Below, in pieces: positions 34,512 to 43,793 of a stretch of DNA of 64,000 nt. The notes beneath the pieces are model-generated. The model ran no database searches and had not been told where the DNA came from. It worked only from the letters and a program-made list of their open reading frames with translations. Positions within the stretch are counted from its first letter, which is position 1, and each line of letters starts with the position of its first letter. Origin of the DNA: G963668605 sp963793625 (lineage in GTDB: Bacteria; Acidobacteriota; Terriglobia; Bryobacterales; Bryobacteraceae); NCBI GenBank assembly GCA_963793625.1, contig CAWCAT010000030.1, positions 62,001 through 126,000 of the forward strand, given 5' to 3'. The translations under genes and the position numbers were made by a program.

Positions 34512-35444
34512 TTACAGCTTTCCAGCCATGGTCCTTCGAGGATCGAAGTGAGACTCGGCGGCGAGCGATTCAAACAGTTCTTTCTCTTTTCTCGTCAGCT
34601 CAGACGGGATAACGATTTTGAGTTTCACGTACTGATCTCCGCGCCCGCCGCCACGTTTGTTCAAGCCCTGTCCGCGCAATCTTAGACGCCGGCCAGTTTG
34701 TGAACCCGCCGGAATCGTCATCTCGACCGAGCCGTCGATAGTGGGCACCGTTACCTTAGCACCGAGTGCCGCTTCCCACGGTGCAACCGGCAGATCGGTT
34801 TCGAGATCATCCTCGCCGACCACGCGGAAGTGTGGGTGCCGTTCTATACGTACATGCAACAACAGGTCGCCGGGCGGCAGGCCTTGCGCTCCGGGTTCAC
34901 CCTGTCCTGGCAGGCGAATCACCGAGCCGGTGCGCACGCCCGCCGGAATATTTACGTCGAGCGATTTTGAGTCAATCGAAATTCTACGCGTGGCGCCGCG
35001 GTGCGCATCTTCGAGCGTGAGTACGATCTCCGCCTCAATATTCCGCGGGCGCATGCGGAAGCCTGCGCCAGTTCGTCCACCACTACGGCCGCCAAACAGG
35101 CTTTCAAAGAAATCGCTAAAATGTTCCGCGCCTTCGCCGCCGAACATGCTGCCAAGATCTTCGTACTCGACCCGAGTGCCTCCCGGGCCGGGCGGCGGCG
35201 TGAACTCCGCACCGGCTTTCCAGTTTGCTCCAAGCTGATCGTAACGCTGGCGCTTACTCGAGTCGGACAGTACTTCGTAAGCTTCGTTGATGTCCTTGAA
35301 CTGTTCTTCTGCAGCCTTGTCCCCGGGATTTACATCAGGATGGTGCTTGCGCGCGAGCTTGCGATAGGCCGTGCGGATCTCATCCTCGGTGGCCGTTCTG
35401 GAGACCCCGAGCAGGTCATAGTAATCTTTGAATTTGACTGCCAT
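34512..35444 (-). CDS. DnaJ-type co-chaperone without zinc finger (CbpA-like)
   Basis: The J-domain shows DYYDLLGVSRTATEDEIRTA and YRKLARKHHPDVNPGD, with HPD at residues 35-37. A Gly-rich region (FFESLFGGRSGGRTGAGF) and two C-terminal beta-barrel substrate domains follow (SLDVNIPAGVRTGSVIRLPG, VTVPTIDGSVEMTIPAGSQT). The cysteine-rich zinc domain of true DnaJ is absent. It stimulates DnaK ATPase and delivers substrates. ATG 35444 sits one base after the grpE stop, implying translational coupling; an upstream in-frame start overlapping grpE is unlikely. The presence of cbpM in the same operon fits a CbpA-like identity. Confidence 0.92.
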   Translation of the reverse strand: MAVKFKDYYDLLGVSRTATEDEIRTAYRKLARKHHPDVNPGDKAAEEQFKDINEAYEVLSDSSKRQRYDQLGANWKAGAEFTPPPGPGGTRVEYEDLGSMFGGEGAEHFSDFFESLFGGRSGGRTGAGFRMRPRNIEAEIVLTLEDAHRGATRRISIDSKSLDVNIPAGVRTGSVIRLPGQGEPGAQGLPPGDLLLHVRIERHPHFRVVGEDDLETDLPVAPWEAALGAKVTVPTIDGSVEMTIPAGSQTGRRLRLRGQGLNKRGGGRGDQYVKLKIVIPSELTRKEKELFESLAAESHFDPRRTMAGKL

Positions 35445-35445
35445 C

Positions 35446-35910
35446 TTACTGTGAGACCCGCACACGGGCTGGTCTCAACAACTCGTCACCCCAGCGATAG
35501 CCTCGCTGTAGTTCGTCAACAACTACGCCCGGCTCGATCTCTTCATTTTCCACCGAGCCGATCGCTTCGTGAAGCTCAGGATTGAACGCCTCGCCACGGC
35601 TCTCGAACGGCTTTACACCATGTGCTTCGAGCAGGTTTAAAAGCTGGCGATGGATTGCCTGTACCCCTTCATACACAGGCGAGGGCTCGTCACCAGCGTG
35701 TTTTAGAGCGCGGTCGAATCCGTCTACCAGCTCGAGCATCGAAAGCAGAAGTTCGCGCTTTCCGCTCTGGGCCAGACTCATGCGCTCACGCTCCACACGC
35801 TTGCGGAAGTTGTTGAAATCGGCAAGCGCACGCAGATGCATGTCATGCTCCACGCGCAACTCTTCCCTAAGCCGATCCAGTTCAGAAGTTTCTGTGCCGG
35901 TGTTTTCCAT
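35446..35910 (-). CDS. grpE: Nucleotide exchange factor GrpE
   Basis: GrpE dimer that releases ADP from DnaK. A long N-terminal helix (TSELDRLREELRVEHDMHLR, ALADFNNFRKRVERERM) with the F-x-NF-x-KR-x-ERE signature leads into the short beta-domain (GEAFNPELHEAIGSVENEEI, PGVVVDELQRGYRWGDELLR, PARVRVS). At 154 residues it is on the short side but complete. It lies 3 bp after the dnaK stop and directly before dnaJ. Confidence 0.95.
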   Translation of the reverse strand: MENTGTETSELDRLREELRVEHDMHLRALADFNNFRKRVERERMSLAQSGKRELLLSMLELVDGFDRALKHAGDEPSPVYEGVQAIHRQLLNLLEAHGVKPFESRGEAFNPELHEAIGSVENEEIEPGVVVDELQRGYRWGDELLRPARVRVSQ

Positions 35911-35913
35911 AAC

Positions 35914-37812
35914 TTACTGGCTCTGCTTGAATTCTGCATCGATCACATCGTCGCTGCCGCCCGATTCCGGACGGGTGGATCCACTAGCCCGCGTGCGCTC
36001 CCCTGTGGCCTCGCTGTAGGCCGCGGATGATAAGCCTGCGGCGATCTGTTGTAAGTCGCTGGTCAACTGACGGGTGCGAGCAATGTCACCGGACTTACTC
36101 TTGACCAGTTCGCGGATCTCGCCAATCAACTGCTCTGCGCGGGCTCTCTCGTTCACAGGCACGCGTTCTCCGAGTTCACGAATCTGACGTTCCACCTGAT
36201 AGGAGACAGAATCAGCCGTATTAAGTGCCTCGATTTCCTCGTGACGTCGCTTGTCTTCTGCTGCATGGGCCTGCGCATCTTTGACCATCCGGTCGATCTC
36301 TTCACGTGAGAGCTGAGTCGATCCAGTGATCGTAATCCTCTGTTCTTTGCCGGTCGCCTTGTCCTGGGCAGAGGCAGTGAGAATCCCGTTTGCGTCGATA
36401 TCGAAAGCAACTTCGATCTGAGGCATTCCGCGCTGAGCCGGCGCGATGCCCTCCAGTCGAAAATGACCGAGCGTACGGTTGTCGCGGGCGAGTTCGCGTT
36501 CGCCTTGCAGGACGTGCACGTCGACAGCGGATTGGTTGTCGTCGGCGGTTGAGAATATTTCTGACTTTCGCGCAGGTATTGTGGTGTTGCGTTCGATCAG
36601 CTTCGTCATCAGGCCGCCGAGTGTTTCAACGCCCAGCGAGAGCGGAGTTACATCGAGCAGCACCACGCCTTTTACATCGCCCGACAAGACTCCCGCCTGC
36701 ACTGCCGCGCCAATCGCAACCACCTCATCGGGATTCACCGATTGATTCGGTTCCTTGCCGCCGGTGAGTCGCCGTGTCAGGGCTTGGACGGCAGGCATGC
36801 GAGTCGCGCCACCCACCAGGATCAACTCATCGATGTCGCTTTCTGAAATCTTTGCATCGGCAAGCGCCTGCTTGACTGGCCCCGTGCAACGTTCGACGAG
36901 ATCAGCCGTAAGCTGCTCAAACTTGGCGCGGGTCAGCTTCATCTCGAGGTGCTTCGGTCCGGTCGCGTCCGCGGTAATGAAGGGTAAGCTGATCGTAGTC
37001 TCCAGTGCTCCGGAAAGTTCGATCTTGGCCTTTTCCGCGGCTTCCGTCAGCCGCTGCAATGCCTGACGGTCTTTTCTTACATCAATGCCTTGTTCACGCA
37101 TGAATTCAGTAGCAAGCCAGTCGACCAGCCGCTTGTCAAAATCATCGCCGCCCAGGTGCGTGTCGCCGGAAGTCGATCGCACTTCGAAGACGCCCTCGCC
37201 GACATCGAGGATCGAAACGTCGAACGTGCCGCCTCCAAGATCGAACACCATGATCGTTTCGTTCTTCTTCTTGTCGAGTCCGTAGGCCAGCGATGCAGCG
37301 GTGGGCTCATTGATGATTCTGAGTACATTAAGGCCGGCTATTTTTCCTGCGTCCTTGGTGGCCTGGCGCTGTGCGTCGTTGAAGTACGCCGGAACCGTGA
37401 TCACCGCGTCGGTGACTTTTTCACCAAGGTACTTTGTAGCGTCGTCGGCAAGCCGCCGCAGGACCTGCGCCGAAATTTCCTCGGGTGGATACTGCTTACC
37501 CATAATGACGAAACGTACTGCATCGTTTGGCCCTGGCTCGACTTTATAGGGTACGTTCTTTAGCTCTGACTGGACTTCGGAAAAGCGGCGGCCAATGAAA
37601 CGTTTGGCCGAGTAAATAGTGTTTTCCGCATTGAGCACGGCTTGGCGTTTCGCAAGCTGTCCCACCAGCCGCTCACCCGTTTTCGTGAAGGCCACCACCG
37701 AGGGGGTCAGGCGGTTTCCTTCGCTGTTGATAACGACCGTCGGCGTTCCGCCTTCCATGACTGCGACGACGGAGTTTGTGGTTCCCAGGTCGATTCCGAT
37801 TGCCTTTGCCAT
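35914..37812 (-). CDS. dnaK: Chaperone protein DnaK (Hsp70)
   Basis: Cytoplasmic ATP-dependent chaperone, 632 residues. The nucleotide-binding domain opens with KAIGIDLGTTNSVVAVMEGG and contains VPAYFNDAQRQATKDAGKIA, NEPTAASLAYGLD, VFDLGGGTFDVSIL and ILVGGATRMPAVQ. The linker/substrate domain has DVTPLSLGVETLGGLMTKLI and DIDANGILTASAQDKATGKE. The ATG at 37812 starts the canonical MAKAIGIDLGTT and has GGGAGG 8 bases upstream. It is the first gene of the chaperone operon. No HrcA/CIRCE repeat was seen upstream, so control is probably by a heat-shock sigma factor or another regulator. Confidence 0.97.
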   Translation of the reverse strand: MAKAIGIDLGTTNSVVAVMEGGTPTVVINSEGNRLTPSVVAFTKTGERLVGQLAKRQAVLNAENTIYSAKRFIGRRFSEVQSELKNVPYKVEPGPNDAVRFVIMGKQYPPEEISAQVLRRLADDATKYLGEKVTDAVITVPAYFNDAQRQATKDAGKIAGLNVLRIINEPTAASLAYGLDKKKNETIMVFDLGGGTFDVSILDVGEGVFEVRSTSGDTHLGGDDFDKRLVDWLATEFMREQGIDVRKDRQALQRLTEAAEKAKIELSGALETTISLPFITADATGPKHLEMKLTRAKFEQLTADLVERCTGPVKQALADAKISESDIDELILVGGATRMPAVQALTRRLTGGKEPNQSVNPDEVVAIGAAVQAGVLSGDVKGVVLLDVTPLSLGVETLGGLMTKLIERNTTIPARKSEIFSTADDNQSAVDVHVLQGERELARDNRTLGHFRLEGIAPAQRGMPQIEVAFDIDANGILTASAQDKATGKEQRITITGSTQLSREEIDRMVKDAQAHAAEDKRRHEEIEALNTADSVSYQVERQIRELGERVPVNERARAEQLIGEIRELVKSKSGDIARTRQLTSDLQQIAAGLSSAAYSEATGERTRASGSTRPESGGSDDVIDAEFKQSQ

Positions 37813-38073
37813 GACGGAGGCCTCCCGGGCGGTGGAGGTTGCAAGCGGTATGCCACAGGCTAATAAGCTTGGGAACGGGACAGATGCTCGCTTCCCCACG
37901 CGACTTAATGAAGTTTTGATACTTCCGAATATTACCTGCTGTGGAAGATCTGTCGTAAACGGACTTGTTCTTTATCGTGTGCCGAGCGGCAACGTCCGTC
38001 ATCATGAAACGAAATTAACTATTCCGGCTTATCCTTAGTAACCTCAACGCGCATCACTTATTCAGGAGAGTAC
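37813..38073. other. Intergenic region between dnaK and a divergent small gene
   Basis: It must hold the dnaK promoter and that of the small secreted protein. I see neither a CIRCE inverted repeat nor a convincing -35/-10 pair. Confidence 0.5.
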
Positions 38074-38295
38074 ATGAGAAGACTATCTACTTTGATTCTT
38101 GGCGCCGTCATGACTATCGGTCTGACGGGTCTGGGCTTTGCTCAGACCACGCCTGACACCAGCAAGGAAAAGACCGAGACCGAGAGCAAGACGACGACGA
38201 CAGAGAAGAAGGATAAGAAGAACAAAAAGGATAAGAAGTTGACCAAGACCAAGACCACGACTGAAAGCACCACGACGACTCCTCCACCCAAGTAA
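38074..38295 (+). CDS. Small secreted Lys/Thr-rich protein
   Basis: A 73-residue product with a clear signal peptide (STLILGAVMTIGLTGLGFAQ). The mature part is low-complexity: acidic-basic KEKTETESKTTTTEKKDKKN then KKDKKLTKTKTTTESTTTTP. It is highly charged and certainly disordered. AGGAG lies about 6 bases before the ATG, supporting that it is a real gene. Acidobacteria have many such small exported polyLys/Thr proteins of unknown role, possibly counter-ion, metal or cell-wall binding. It is divergent from the chaperone operon. Confidence 0.7.
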   Translation: MRRLSTLILGAVMTIGLTGLGFAQTTPDTSKEKTETESKTTTTEKKDKKNKKDKKLTKTKTTTESTTTTPPPK

Positions 38296-38353
38296 CCTCT
38301 CTTCCGCGAAAGGCCGCGGCTCTGCTACCCGCAGTGGAGCGCGCGGCCAAGCC

Positions 38354-39730
38354 CTAGCGCGCGGCCTCCGCCCACAGTTTCGGAGCCTGCCAACCTTCTT
38401 TGGCTTCCACGTCCTGAGCACTTTCTGCGGGGTGCAACTTGCGCCAGGATTCAATTCGCCGGCCCAGTTCCTCGGTTAGTTCGGGATTCTTTGCGGCGAG
38501 GTCGTTGGTCTCATTTGGATCTTCGTTGATACGGAAAAGATAGTTTTTGGTTTCGCCGTTACGCAAGGTCTCGCGCACCAGTTTCCATTCGCCGTGGTGC
38601 AAGCTGAAGCTCTGCCTTTGCATCGTGCCGACCGAGAAGAACATGTCTTCGCGCGGTATGACTTTCCCACTCATAATCGCCGGCCAGAGATTCTTTCCAT
38701 CAAACGGCAGCGTGTTACCCGGCGCTATTCCCGCGGCTGCAGTCAGGGTAGGGAAGTAATCCATCATGCTCATCACCTGCTGCGACGTCGTGCCGGGCTT
38801 CAGATGCCCGGGCCAGCGCATCACGGTTGGAACGCGAATGCCGCCTTCAAAAGCCGTGGCTTTCGCGCCGCGCAGCGGAGTATTTGATGCGCCGCTCCCA
38901 ATGGGTCCACCGTTATCACTAAAGAACAGCACAAGCGTGTTGTCCGCGATTCCTTCGTCTTCGAGAGCCGCCAGCACGTTGCCAACGGTGGTATCGAGCG
39001 CTTCCGTCATCGCCGCGAAATTCCGGCGCTTCGGTTCCTTAATGTTGGCGTAGCGGTTGACGAATTCAGGCGGCGCCTGTAATGGAGCGTGCGGCGCATT
39101 GAACGGGAAGTAGAGAAAGAACGGACGCTTGCGGTCGCGCTTCTTAATGAACTGGACAGCCTCGGCGCCCAGCAGGAATGTCGTGTAGCCCTCTTCCTTT
39201 ACGCTCTTGCCATTGCGGTTCCAATCCAGGCCGCCTTCGCGTTCGTGCGTGAAGTAGTCGATGGCTCCGTTCAAATGTCCATAGGCATGATCGAAGCCTC
39301 GTGCCCGCGGCAGAAACTGCTTGTACGCATGGCCGAGGTGCCATTTCCCAGTGATTGCGGTCTGGTAACCGGCATCATGGAACGCCTGGGGCAGGAAGCG
39401 CTCTGTAACGGGTATCCCGAAGTTCGACCATGGACGGATCACCGTGTAGCCGGTGCCAAGCCGCATGGGGGAACGGCCCGTCATCAGGCCCGATCGTGTG
39501 GGCGAGCAGAGCGGGTAAGAGTAGGCACGCTCAAAGCGCACACCCTGCGTCGCGAGCCGGTCGATATTGGGCGTGCGGATTTCGCTCCCGTGAAACCCGA
39601 CGTCATGCCAGCCGAGATCGTCGGCGAGAAAGATGACTACGTTCGGCTTCTCGGTAGGTGCGGCACCGCCGGAACGCGCCAATCCAAAGGCGGTCGAAAA
39701 CGATGCAGTAAGAAATTCGCGCCGGTTCAT
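38354..39730 (-). CDS. Sulfatase (arylsulfatase family), Tat-exported
   Basis: Hydrolyses sulfate esters. An N-terminal twin-arginine-like signal (MNRREFLTASFSTAFGLA) is followed by the metal site NVVIFLADDLGWHD and the formylglycine motif LCSPTRSGLMTGR (Cys 75 of C-x-P-x-R). GKWHLGH, PFNAPHAPLQAP and TLVLFFSDNGGP follow. Length 458 is normal. Cys-type sulfatases need maturation by a formylglycine-generating enzyme, not found in this window. Its ATG overlaps the fucosidase stop (ATGA), so the two are coupled; the pair suggests a sulfated, fucose-containing glycan as substrate. Confidence 0.94.
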   Translation of the reverse strand: MNRREFLTASFSTAFGLARSGGAAPTEKPNVVIFLADDLGWHDVGFHGSEIRTPNIDRLATQGVRFERAYSYPLCSPTRSGLMTGRSPMRLGTGYTVIRPWSNFGIPVTERFLPQAFHDAGYQTAITGKWHLGHAYKQFLPRARGFDHAYGHLNGAIDYFTHEREGGLDWNRNGKSVKEEGYTTFLLGAEAVQFIKKRDRKRPFFLYFPFNAPHAPLQAPPEFVNRYANIKEPKRRNFAAMTEALDTTVGNVLAALEDEGIADNTLVLFFSDNGGPIGSGASNTPLRGAKATAFEGGIRVPTVMRWPGHLKPGTTSQQVMSMMDYFPTLTAAAGIAPGNTLPFDGKNLWPAIMSGKVIPREDMFFSVGTMQRQSFSLHHGEWKLVRETLRNGETKNYLFRINEDPNETNDLAAKNPELTEELGRRIESWRKLHPAESAQDVEAKEGWQAPKLWAEAAR

Positions 39731-40807
39731 TTCGGAAAGCCTTCCACTTGGATTCGCCGGCCCACTTCACGCAACGTGGCGTTGTCTTCGGTGTGGATAG
39801 ACCCATCCGCCAGTGGTCCGGTGTTCAGCAGCAGATTGGCCTTCTGTGCCGCCGCGTTGCGCAGCATCGTCATTACCTGGTCGGGTCCGTAATGCTTTGC
39901 GTCCTTTGAGTATCCCCACACCTTTTCCTGCAGAGTGTCGCAGATCTCCGTCGGCTTGCCATTGTTGTTCGGCACTCCCTTGCGCTCCGGCGCAAAAAAG
40001 TCCTCAGTTCCGAGCAAACCCTGCTTATAAGAGACCAGCACCTGTGGTTGCAGTTTGTGAATGTGATCGTACAGTTCCTGGCATTTGAACTTTGTCCGAT
40101 CACCGTTCAGCGGAACCGCGATGCCATCGAGCCAAATCGCGGCGACAGGGCCGTAGTTAGTTAGTAACTCAGTTATCTGGCCCGGTCATAAAATCAAGGT
40201 ACTTATTCAGATCGTGATCTTTGCCGTAAGCATAAGATGGCTCTGGGGGGTTGTACTTCGGACGCGCGCTGCCGCCCCACTCGTCATTATTGGGTGCATG
40301 CGGATGCTTCCAATCGCGGCCGTGCGAATAGTAGAGGCACAGGCCCAGACCCTTCTTGCGACAGGCATCCGCGAGTTCGCCGATGAGGTCGCGCCTGGCT
40401 GGACTGTTCACGCTATTGAAATCCGTGTACTTGGTGCGGAAAAGACAGAAGCTATCATGGTGGCGCGTCGTGATGTTGATATAACGCATCTTTGCAGCCA
40501 GTGCGAGATCGGTTATGACGTTCGCGTCGAACTTCGCAGCCGTGAAGCGATCCTTTAGTTTTGCGTATTCGGCCACGGGCGTGAGTTGGCGAAGCTGCTC
40601 CCATTCATGACGCCCCTCCAGCGCGTAGAGCCCGTAGTGCAGGAAGAGTCCGAAGCGAGCTTGACGGAACCACTCCAGAGCAGCCGCGCGCGGGTCGGCG
40701 GCATATTGCTTCTCGAATCCTCGAAGGTAGCTGGGCATCGCAGGGGCAGCGTGCAGGTTCGAAAGCGTTGCCGCGCCTGCGGCGTTCAAGAATTGACGAC
40801 GGTTCAT
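39727..40807 (-). pseudogene. Alpha-L-fucosidase (GH29), single frameshift
   Basis: Starts with a Tat-like leader (MNRRQFLNAAGAATLS), then the GH29 signatures WFRQARFGLFLHYGLYALEG, RYINITTRHHDSFCLFRTKY and GLCLYYSHGRDW. In the first frame the protein stops at DFMTGPDN. Skipping one C in the CCC run at about 40181-40183 gives QITELLTNYGPVAAIWLDGI, where Asp of WLDG is the expected nucleophile. It continues to LVSYKQGLLGTEDFFAPER and NLLLNTGPLADGSI. The total is about 360 residues, short for GH29 because a C-terminal beta-sandwich is missing. Located between a hypothetical gene (15 bp) and the sulfatase (overlap). Confidence 0.85.
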
Positions 40808-40822
40808 GTTTCCTCTTTCTGT

Positions 40823-41254
40823 CTAGGCAACTCCGTAAAGACATTCCCAAAGGAGCTTTGTTTCGTTAGCTTCAGGGTCGAACGACATCCTGATCCGCAG
40901 CCCAAGACCATCTGCGTGGCCTACTGCATCCGCACCGGCATCGCCGGCTACTCTTCGCGTCACGAGGAATCGACGCCCTCTGACATCCAGAGAGATCGCC
41001 TTGGCAAGTGGAAGCAACCCGGGCGTGATCACGTAGCCCATCACCTTGTCCTCGGCTAAAAAGCGTTCGATGTCCTTATACGGTTGTGCGCTGCTGGTGA
41101 GCTGGACTTCAACTTCGCCAGCCTCTGTCATGCACTTGGACCCGGCATGACCTGGGGTCGGATCATAGACGTGCAGGGCTTTCAGCCGCAACAATTCCAG
41201 CAAACGCGGTTTTGCCAGTTGCGCGAAGTAGTTGACGATCTCCTGTGCGTCCAT
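40823..41254 (-). CDS. Hypothetical protein
   Basis: I do not recognise this 143-residue protein. It begins MDAQEIVNYFAQLAKPRLLE, a helical start, followed by VYDPTPGHAGSKCMTEAGEV and PYKDIERFLAEDKVMGYVIT. The C-terminal half (GRRFLVTRRVAGDAGADAVG, LRIRMSFDPEANETKLLWEC) is beta-rich. No signal peptide or membrane helix. It stands 15 bp ahead of the fucosidase on the same strand, so it is probably the first gene of that unit. Confidence 0.6.
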   Translation of the reverse strand: MDAQEIVNYFAQLAKPRLLELLRLKALHVYDPTPGHAGSKCMTEAGEVEVQLTSSAQPYKDIERFLAEDKVMGYVITPGLLPLAKAISLDVRGRRFLVTRRVAGDAGADAVGHADGLGLRIRMSFDPEANETKLLWECLYGVA

Positions 41255-41308
41255 GGCCGGAAGTATAGCAGTCTATTGCAGTTGAACCGAAGGTGATAGG
41301 CTCATGAG

Positions 41309-42673
41309 TTGATCCTAACCTTAGTTCTCTTATTGACTGGCACCGTCACACTGGCTGCCGATTGGCCGCCCACTTTGGACCTCCGCAATACGACGACGAA
41401 ATCCGTTGATGGTAGAACCATACAGCGCTATACTCACGCCGCCCGCGCCGAATGGGGCTACCCGGAATCTGCTTCCGGCGAATGGGGATACCCGCCTGCA
41501 CAGGAAACCGGGAAACTCGGGCAGAATCATAACAGTTTCTATCTGGTGGCTCCGCAAAAGCCGCATAAGAACGCGCCTTTGTGCGTGGTTTTGCACTCGG
41601 CTAATCGCACAGCCTTCGATTACCTGGGGTTTCGATTCTTAAACAGAAAGATCGACGGTGGCGACGACCCCATCAATGTTATGACGCGCGTGCTGGATGA
41701 TTGTTATGCCCTGTTCCTGAACTCAACCAATGCGGAATGGTGGGGCTGGAGCATGGCGCGGCGCGACAGTGTAAAGTATGCGAACGTGCTCACGCCCGCG
41801 GAGAAGCGGGTTCTGGATACGATCGAGTGGGTGGTCAAGCGGCATAAGATCGACCGCAATCGTATTTATCTTTCCGGCGTGTCGATGGGTGGTTGCGGAG
41901 CGCTGGGCATCGGCCTGCCTCATGGAGATGTCTTTGCCGCTGTGACTGCCGTTGTGCCGGCGGGGACGGAATACGTCGCGTATCGTCGAGGTTTTCCTTC
42001 GGCTCTCGCTCCAGGTGCTTCCCAGGCCGAGCGAGATCTCTGGACGAAACAGATCTCCGGTTTTGGCCTGCCTGATCCGCCGATCGTTATCGACTTTTCC
42101 GCGCAGAACGATAACTGGTCAAAGACTCAACCGGTCCTGCTGCAAGCGGCGCGCGAGGGACGCCTGCCTTTTGTGCTCGCCTGGGGGCTATTCGGTCACA
42201 CCACATTCAGCGGCCGCATCGCCAAGTATCCGGAGGGCGCTGTCGCACTCGCTTTCCCGTGGTTGGAAATCCGAAAAAATGCCGCCTATCCGGTATTTAC
42301 GAACGCGTCATCGGACCAGCGCTCGCCATGGAGCGGTGCGCCTGAGGCGTTTGACGAGTCCGGCCAAATCAATGCCTACTTCCGCTGGAAGAACCAGGAA
42401 GACAAGCCATCCAGGTTTGCCATACAACTCTGGATAGCGCATCCAAGCGTTAAGAACCCGCCGCCTGCGATGCCGAACGCTTCCACCGTCGATGTTACTC
42501 TTCGTAGATTGCAGACCTTCAAGATTCAAGCAGGCAAGACTTACACCTGGCGATTAGTTCGCGATGGTAAAACAGTCGCATCCGGTAAGATCGCACCCGA
42601 CGCGGCAAACCTTCTGACAGTTCCCCGAATTACCTTGACCAACACGCACTCCGAATTATTAATCAAAGAATGA
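41309..42673 (+). CDS. Secreted alpha/beta hydrolase (esterase)
   Basis: The signal peptide ILTLVLLLTGTVTLAA is followed by an N-terminal region with a duplicated EWGYP unit (EWGYPESASGEWGYPPAQ). The alpha/beta hydrolase core then has APLCVVLHSANR, RIYLSGVSMGGCGALGIGLP with nucleophile Ser 192 in G-x-S-x-G, and FVLAWGLFGHTTF, which likely supplies the catalytic His. The fold resembles the PHB-depolymerase/prolyl-oligopeptidase-like esterases of carbohydrate loci. A C-terminal beta-sandwich (VDVTLRRLQTFKIQAGKTYT) may bind substrate. The start appears to be TTG. An ATG 5 bases upstream is in another frame with an immediate stop. Substrate unknown, probably an ester-decorated glycan. Confidence 0.75.
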   Translation: MILTLVLLLTGTVTLAADWPPTLDLRNTTTKSVDGRTIQRYTHAARAEWGYPESASGEWGYPPAQETGKLGQNHNSFYLVAPQKPHKNAPLCVVLHSANRTAFDYLGFRFLNRKIDGGDDPINVMTRVLDDCYALFLNSTNAEWWGWSMARRDSVKYANVLTPAEKRVLDTIEWVVKRHKIDRNRIYLSGVSMGGCGALGIGLPHGDVFAAVTAVVPAGTEYVAYRRGFPSALAPGASQAERDLWTKQISGFGLPDPPIVIDFSAQNDNWSKTQPVLLQAAREGRLPFVLAWGLFGHTTFSGRIAKYPEGAVALAFPWLEIRKNAAYPVFTNASSDQRSPWSGAPEAFDESGQINAYFRWKNQEDKPSRFAIQLWIAHPSVKNPPPAMPNASTVDVTLRRLQTFKIQAGKTYTWRLVRDGKTVASGKIAPDAANLLTVPRITLTNTHSELLIKE

Positions 42674-42688
42674 CCCCACTGCGAAAAC

Positions 42689-43668
42689 TTGCTTAACAGG
42701 ATAACGAGGTATAGAGAATATATCGTGCGCGTGGAGGCTGAGGGCTTCAAGACCGCCGTGCGCCCCGGCACCGTGCTGCAGATCAACGATCGCATGGCTC
42801 TCACCGTGCCCAGTTCGGAGGCGGTGCAGGAATTCAAAGTTCAGACGACAATGTTCGATGCCCAGAACGGGCGTAGTAACGGTGGTGCGATCAGTTTCAC
42901 CACGCGCGGCGGCACGAACAACTTGCACGGCAATGCACTACTTCTTCCATGATGAACACCTGAATGCCAACGGCTGGGTGCGCAACCGGGAGGGTCAAAC
43001 GCGCTCGCCCATCAGTTTCTTGGGGGAGGCACTGTGGGTGGGCCAGTGTATGTGCCCAGCTTCGGGGGCTTGCCGAAGTACGACGGTCGCAACCGCAGTT
43101 TCTTTTTCGTCAGTGTCGAAAAGCTGAAGAGCGAAAACGATGCGCTGGAGCGCAAGGGCGATTTTTCACAGACCATTTCGCTCAACAACACTCCCCTGGG
43201 AGTGTACGACCCAAACACAACCCAGATCATTATCGGCAAGACTGTTCGCCAAACCTTTCCAAACAACGCCATCCCTGTCAGTTGGTTCGACCGAACGGGT
43301 GGGGCCGTGATGAACCTGTTTGAACTGCCGAATCAGACGGGAGCGCCGCGAGTCGGGGCTTTCAATTGGACTGGCCAGGGTCGCTTCGCTTCAAAGGCTC
43401 GGTGGACAACCTGATGATGCGCTTCGATCAGATGATCAGCTCGAAGCAGCGCGTTTATCTCCGTTACAGCTGCGTGGATGGCCTGGACACCCGCGATCCG
43501 ATTCGCGAGGGGCTGCGTTTTGAGCTGCGGTTGGAGGCGAACAACGCGATGAACCACCCAATTTTCGGCAATCCAGCGACGGATATGAATAATCCCGTGA
43601 CATTCGGCACCATCACCTCCGCCAGTGACACCCGAACCGTAAATATTTCGGGCAAATTCCGGTTTTAG
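42689..43668 (+). pseudogene. Decayed Oar-like TonB-dependent receptor
   Basis: Fragments of one receptor lie in order in different frames. They are YIVRVEAEGFKTAVRPGTVL joined directly to SSEAVQEFKVQTTMFDAQNG (an internal deletion of the domain link), RSNGGAISFTTRGGTNNLHG, then GGPVYVPSFGGLPKYDGRNR with SFFFVSVEK, KGDFSQTIS, a barrel piece SSKQRVYLRYS, and the C-terminus LRLEANNAMNHPIFGNPATD ending ISGKFRF. Under 1 kb remains of an expected 3.3 kb gene. It sits between the esterase and an intact receptor. Confidence 0.85.
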
Positions 43669-43793
43669 TCGCTTAGGTTGCAGGGGAGGCGGGGCTTGAC
43701 CCCGTGGCACTCTCTCTGATCTACTCCTTCTAATGCGTCCAGGGCGTAGAAAGCGAATAGCTCATTCCCCACTTCAGGATAAGGAAGGTGTTC

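Noticed and set aside
35001..37563. Plus-strand frames of 125-194 codons opposite dnaK, grpE and dnaJ
   Set aside because: Antisense shadows of highly conserved genes, Arg-rich and without homology or start signals.
37813..38073. CIRCE (HrcA) element upstream of dnaK
   Set aside because: The TTAGCACTC-N9-GAGTGCTAA pattern is not present and hrcA is not in the operon.
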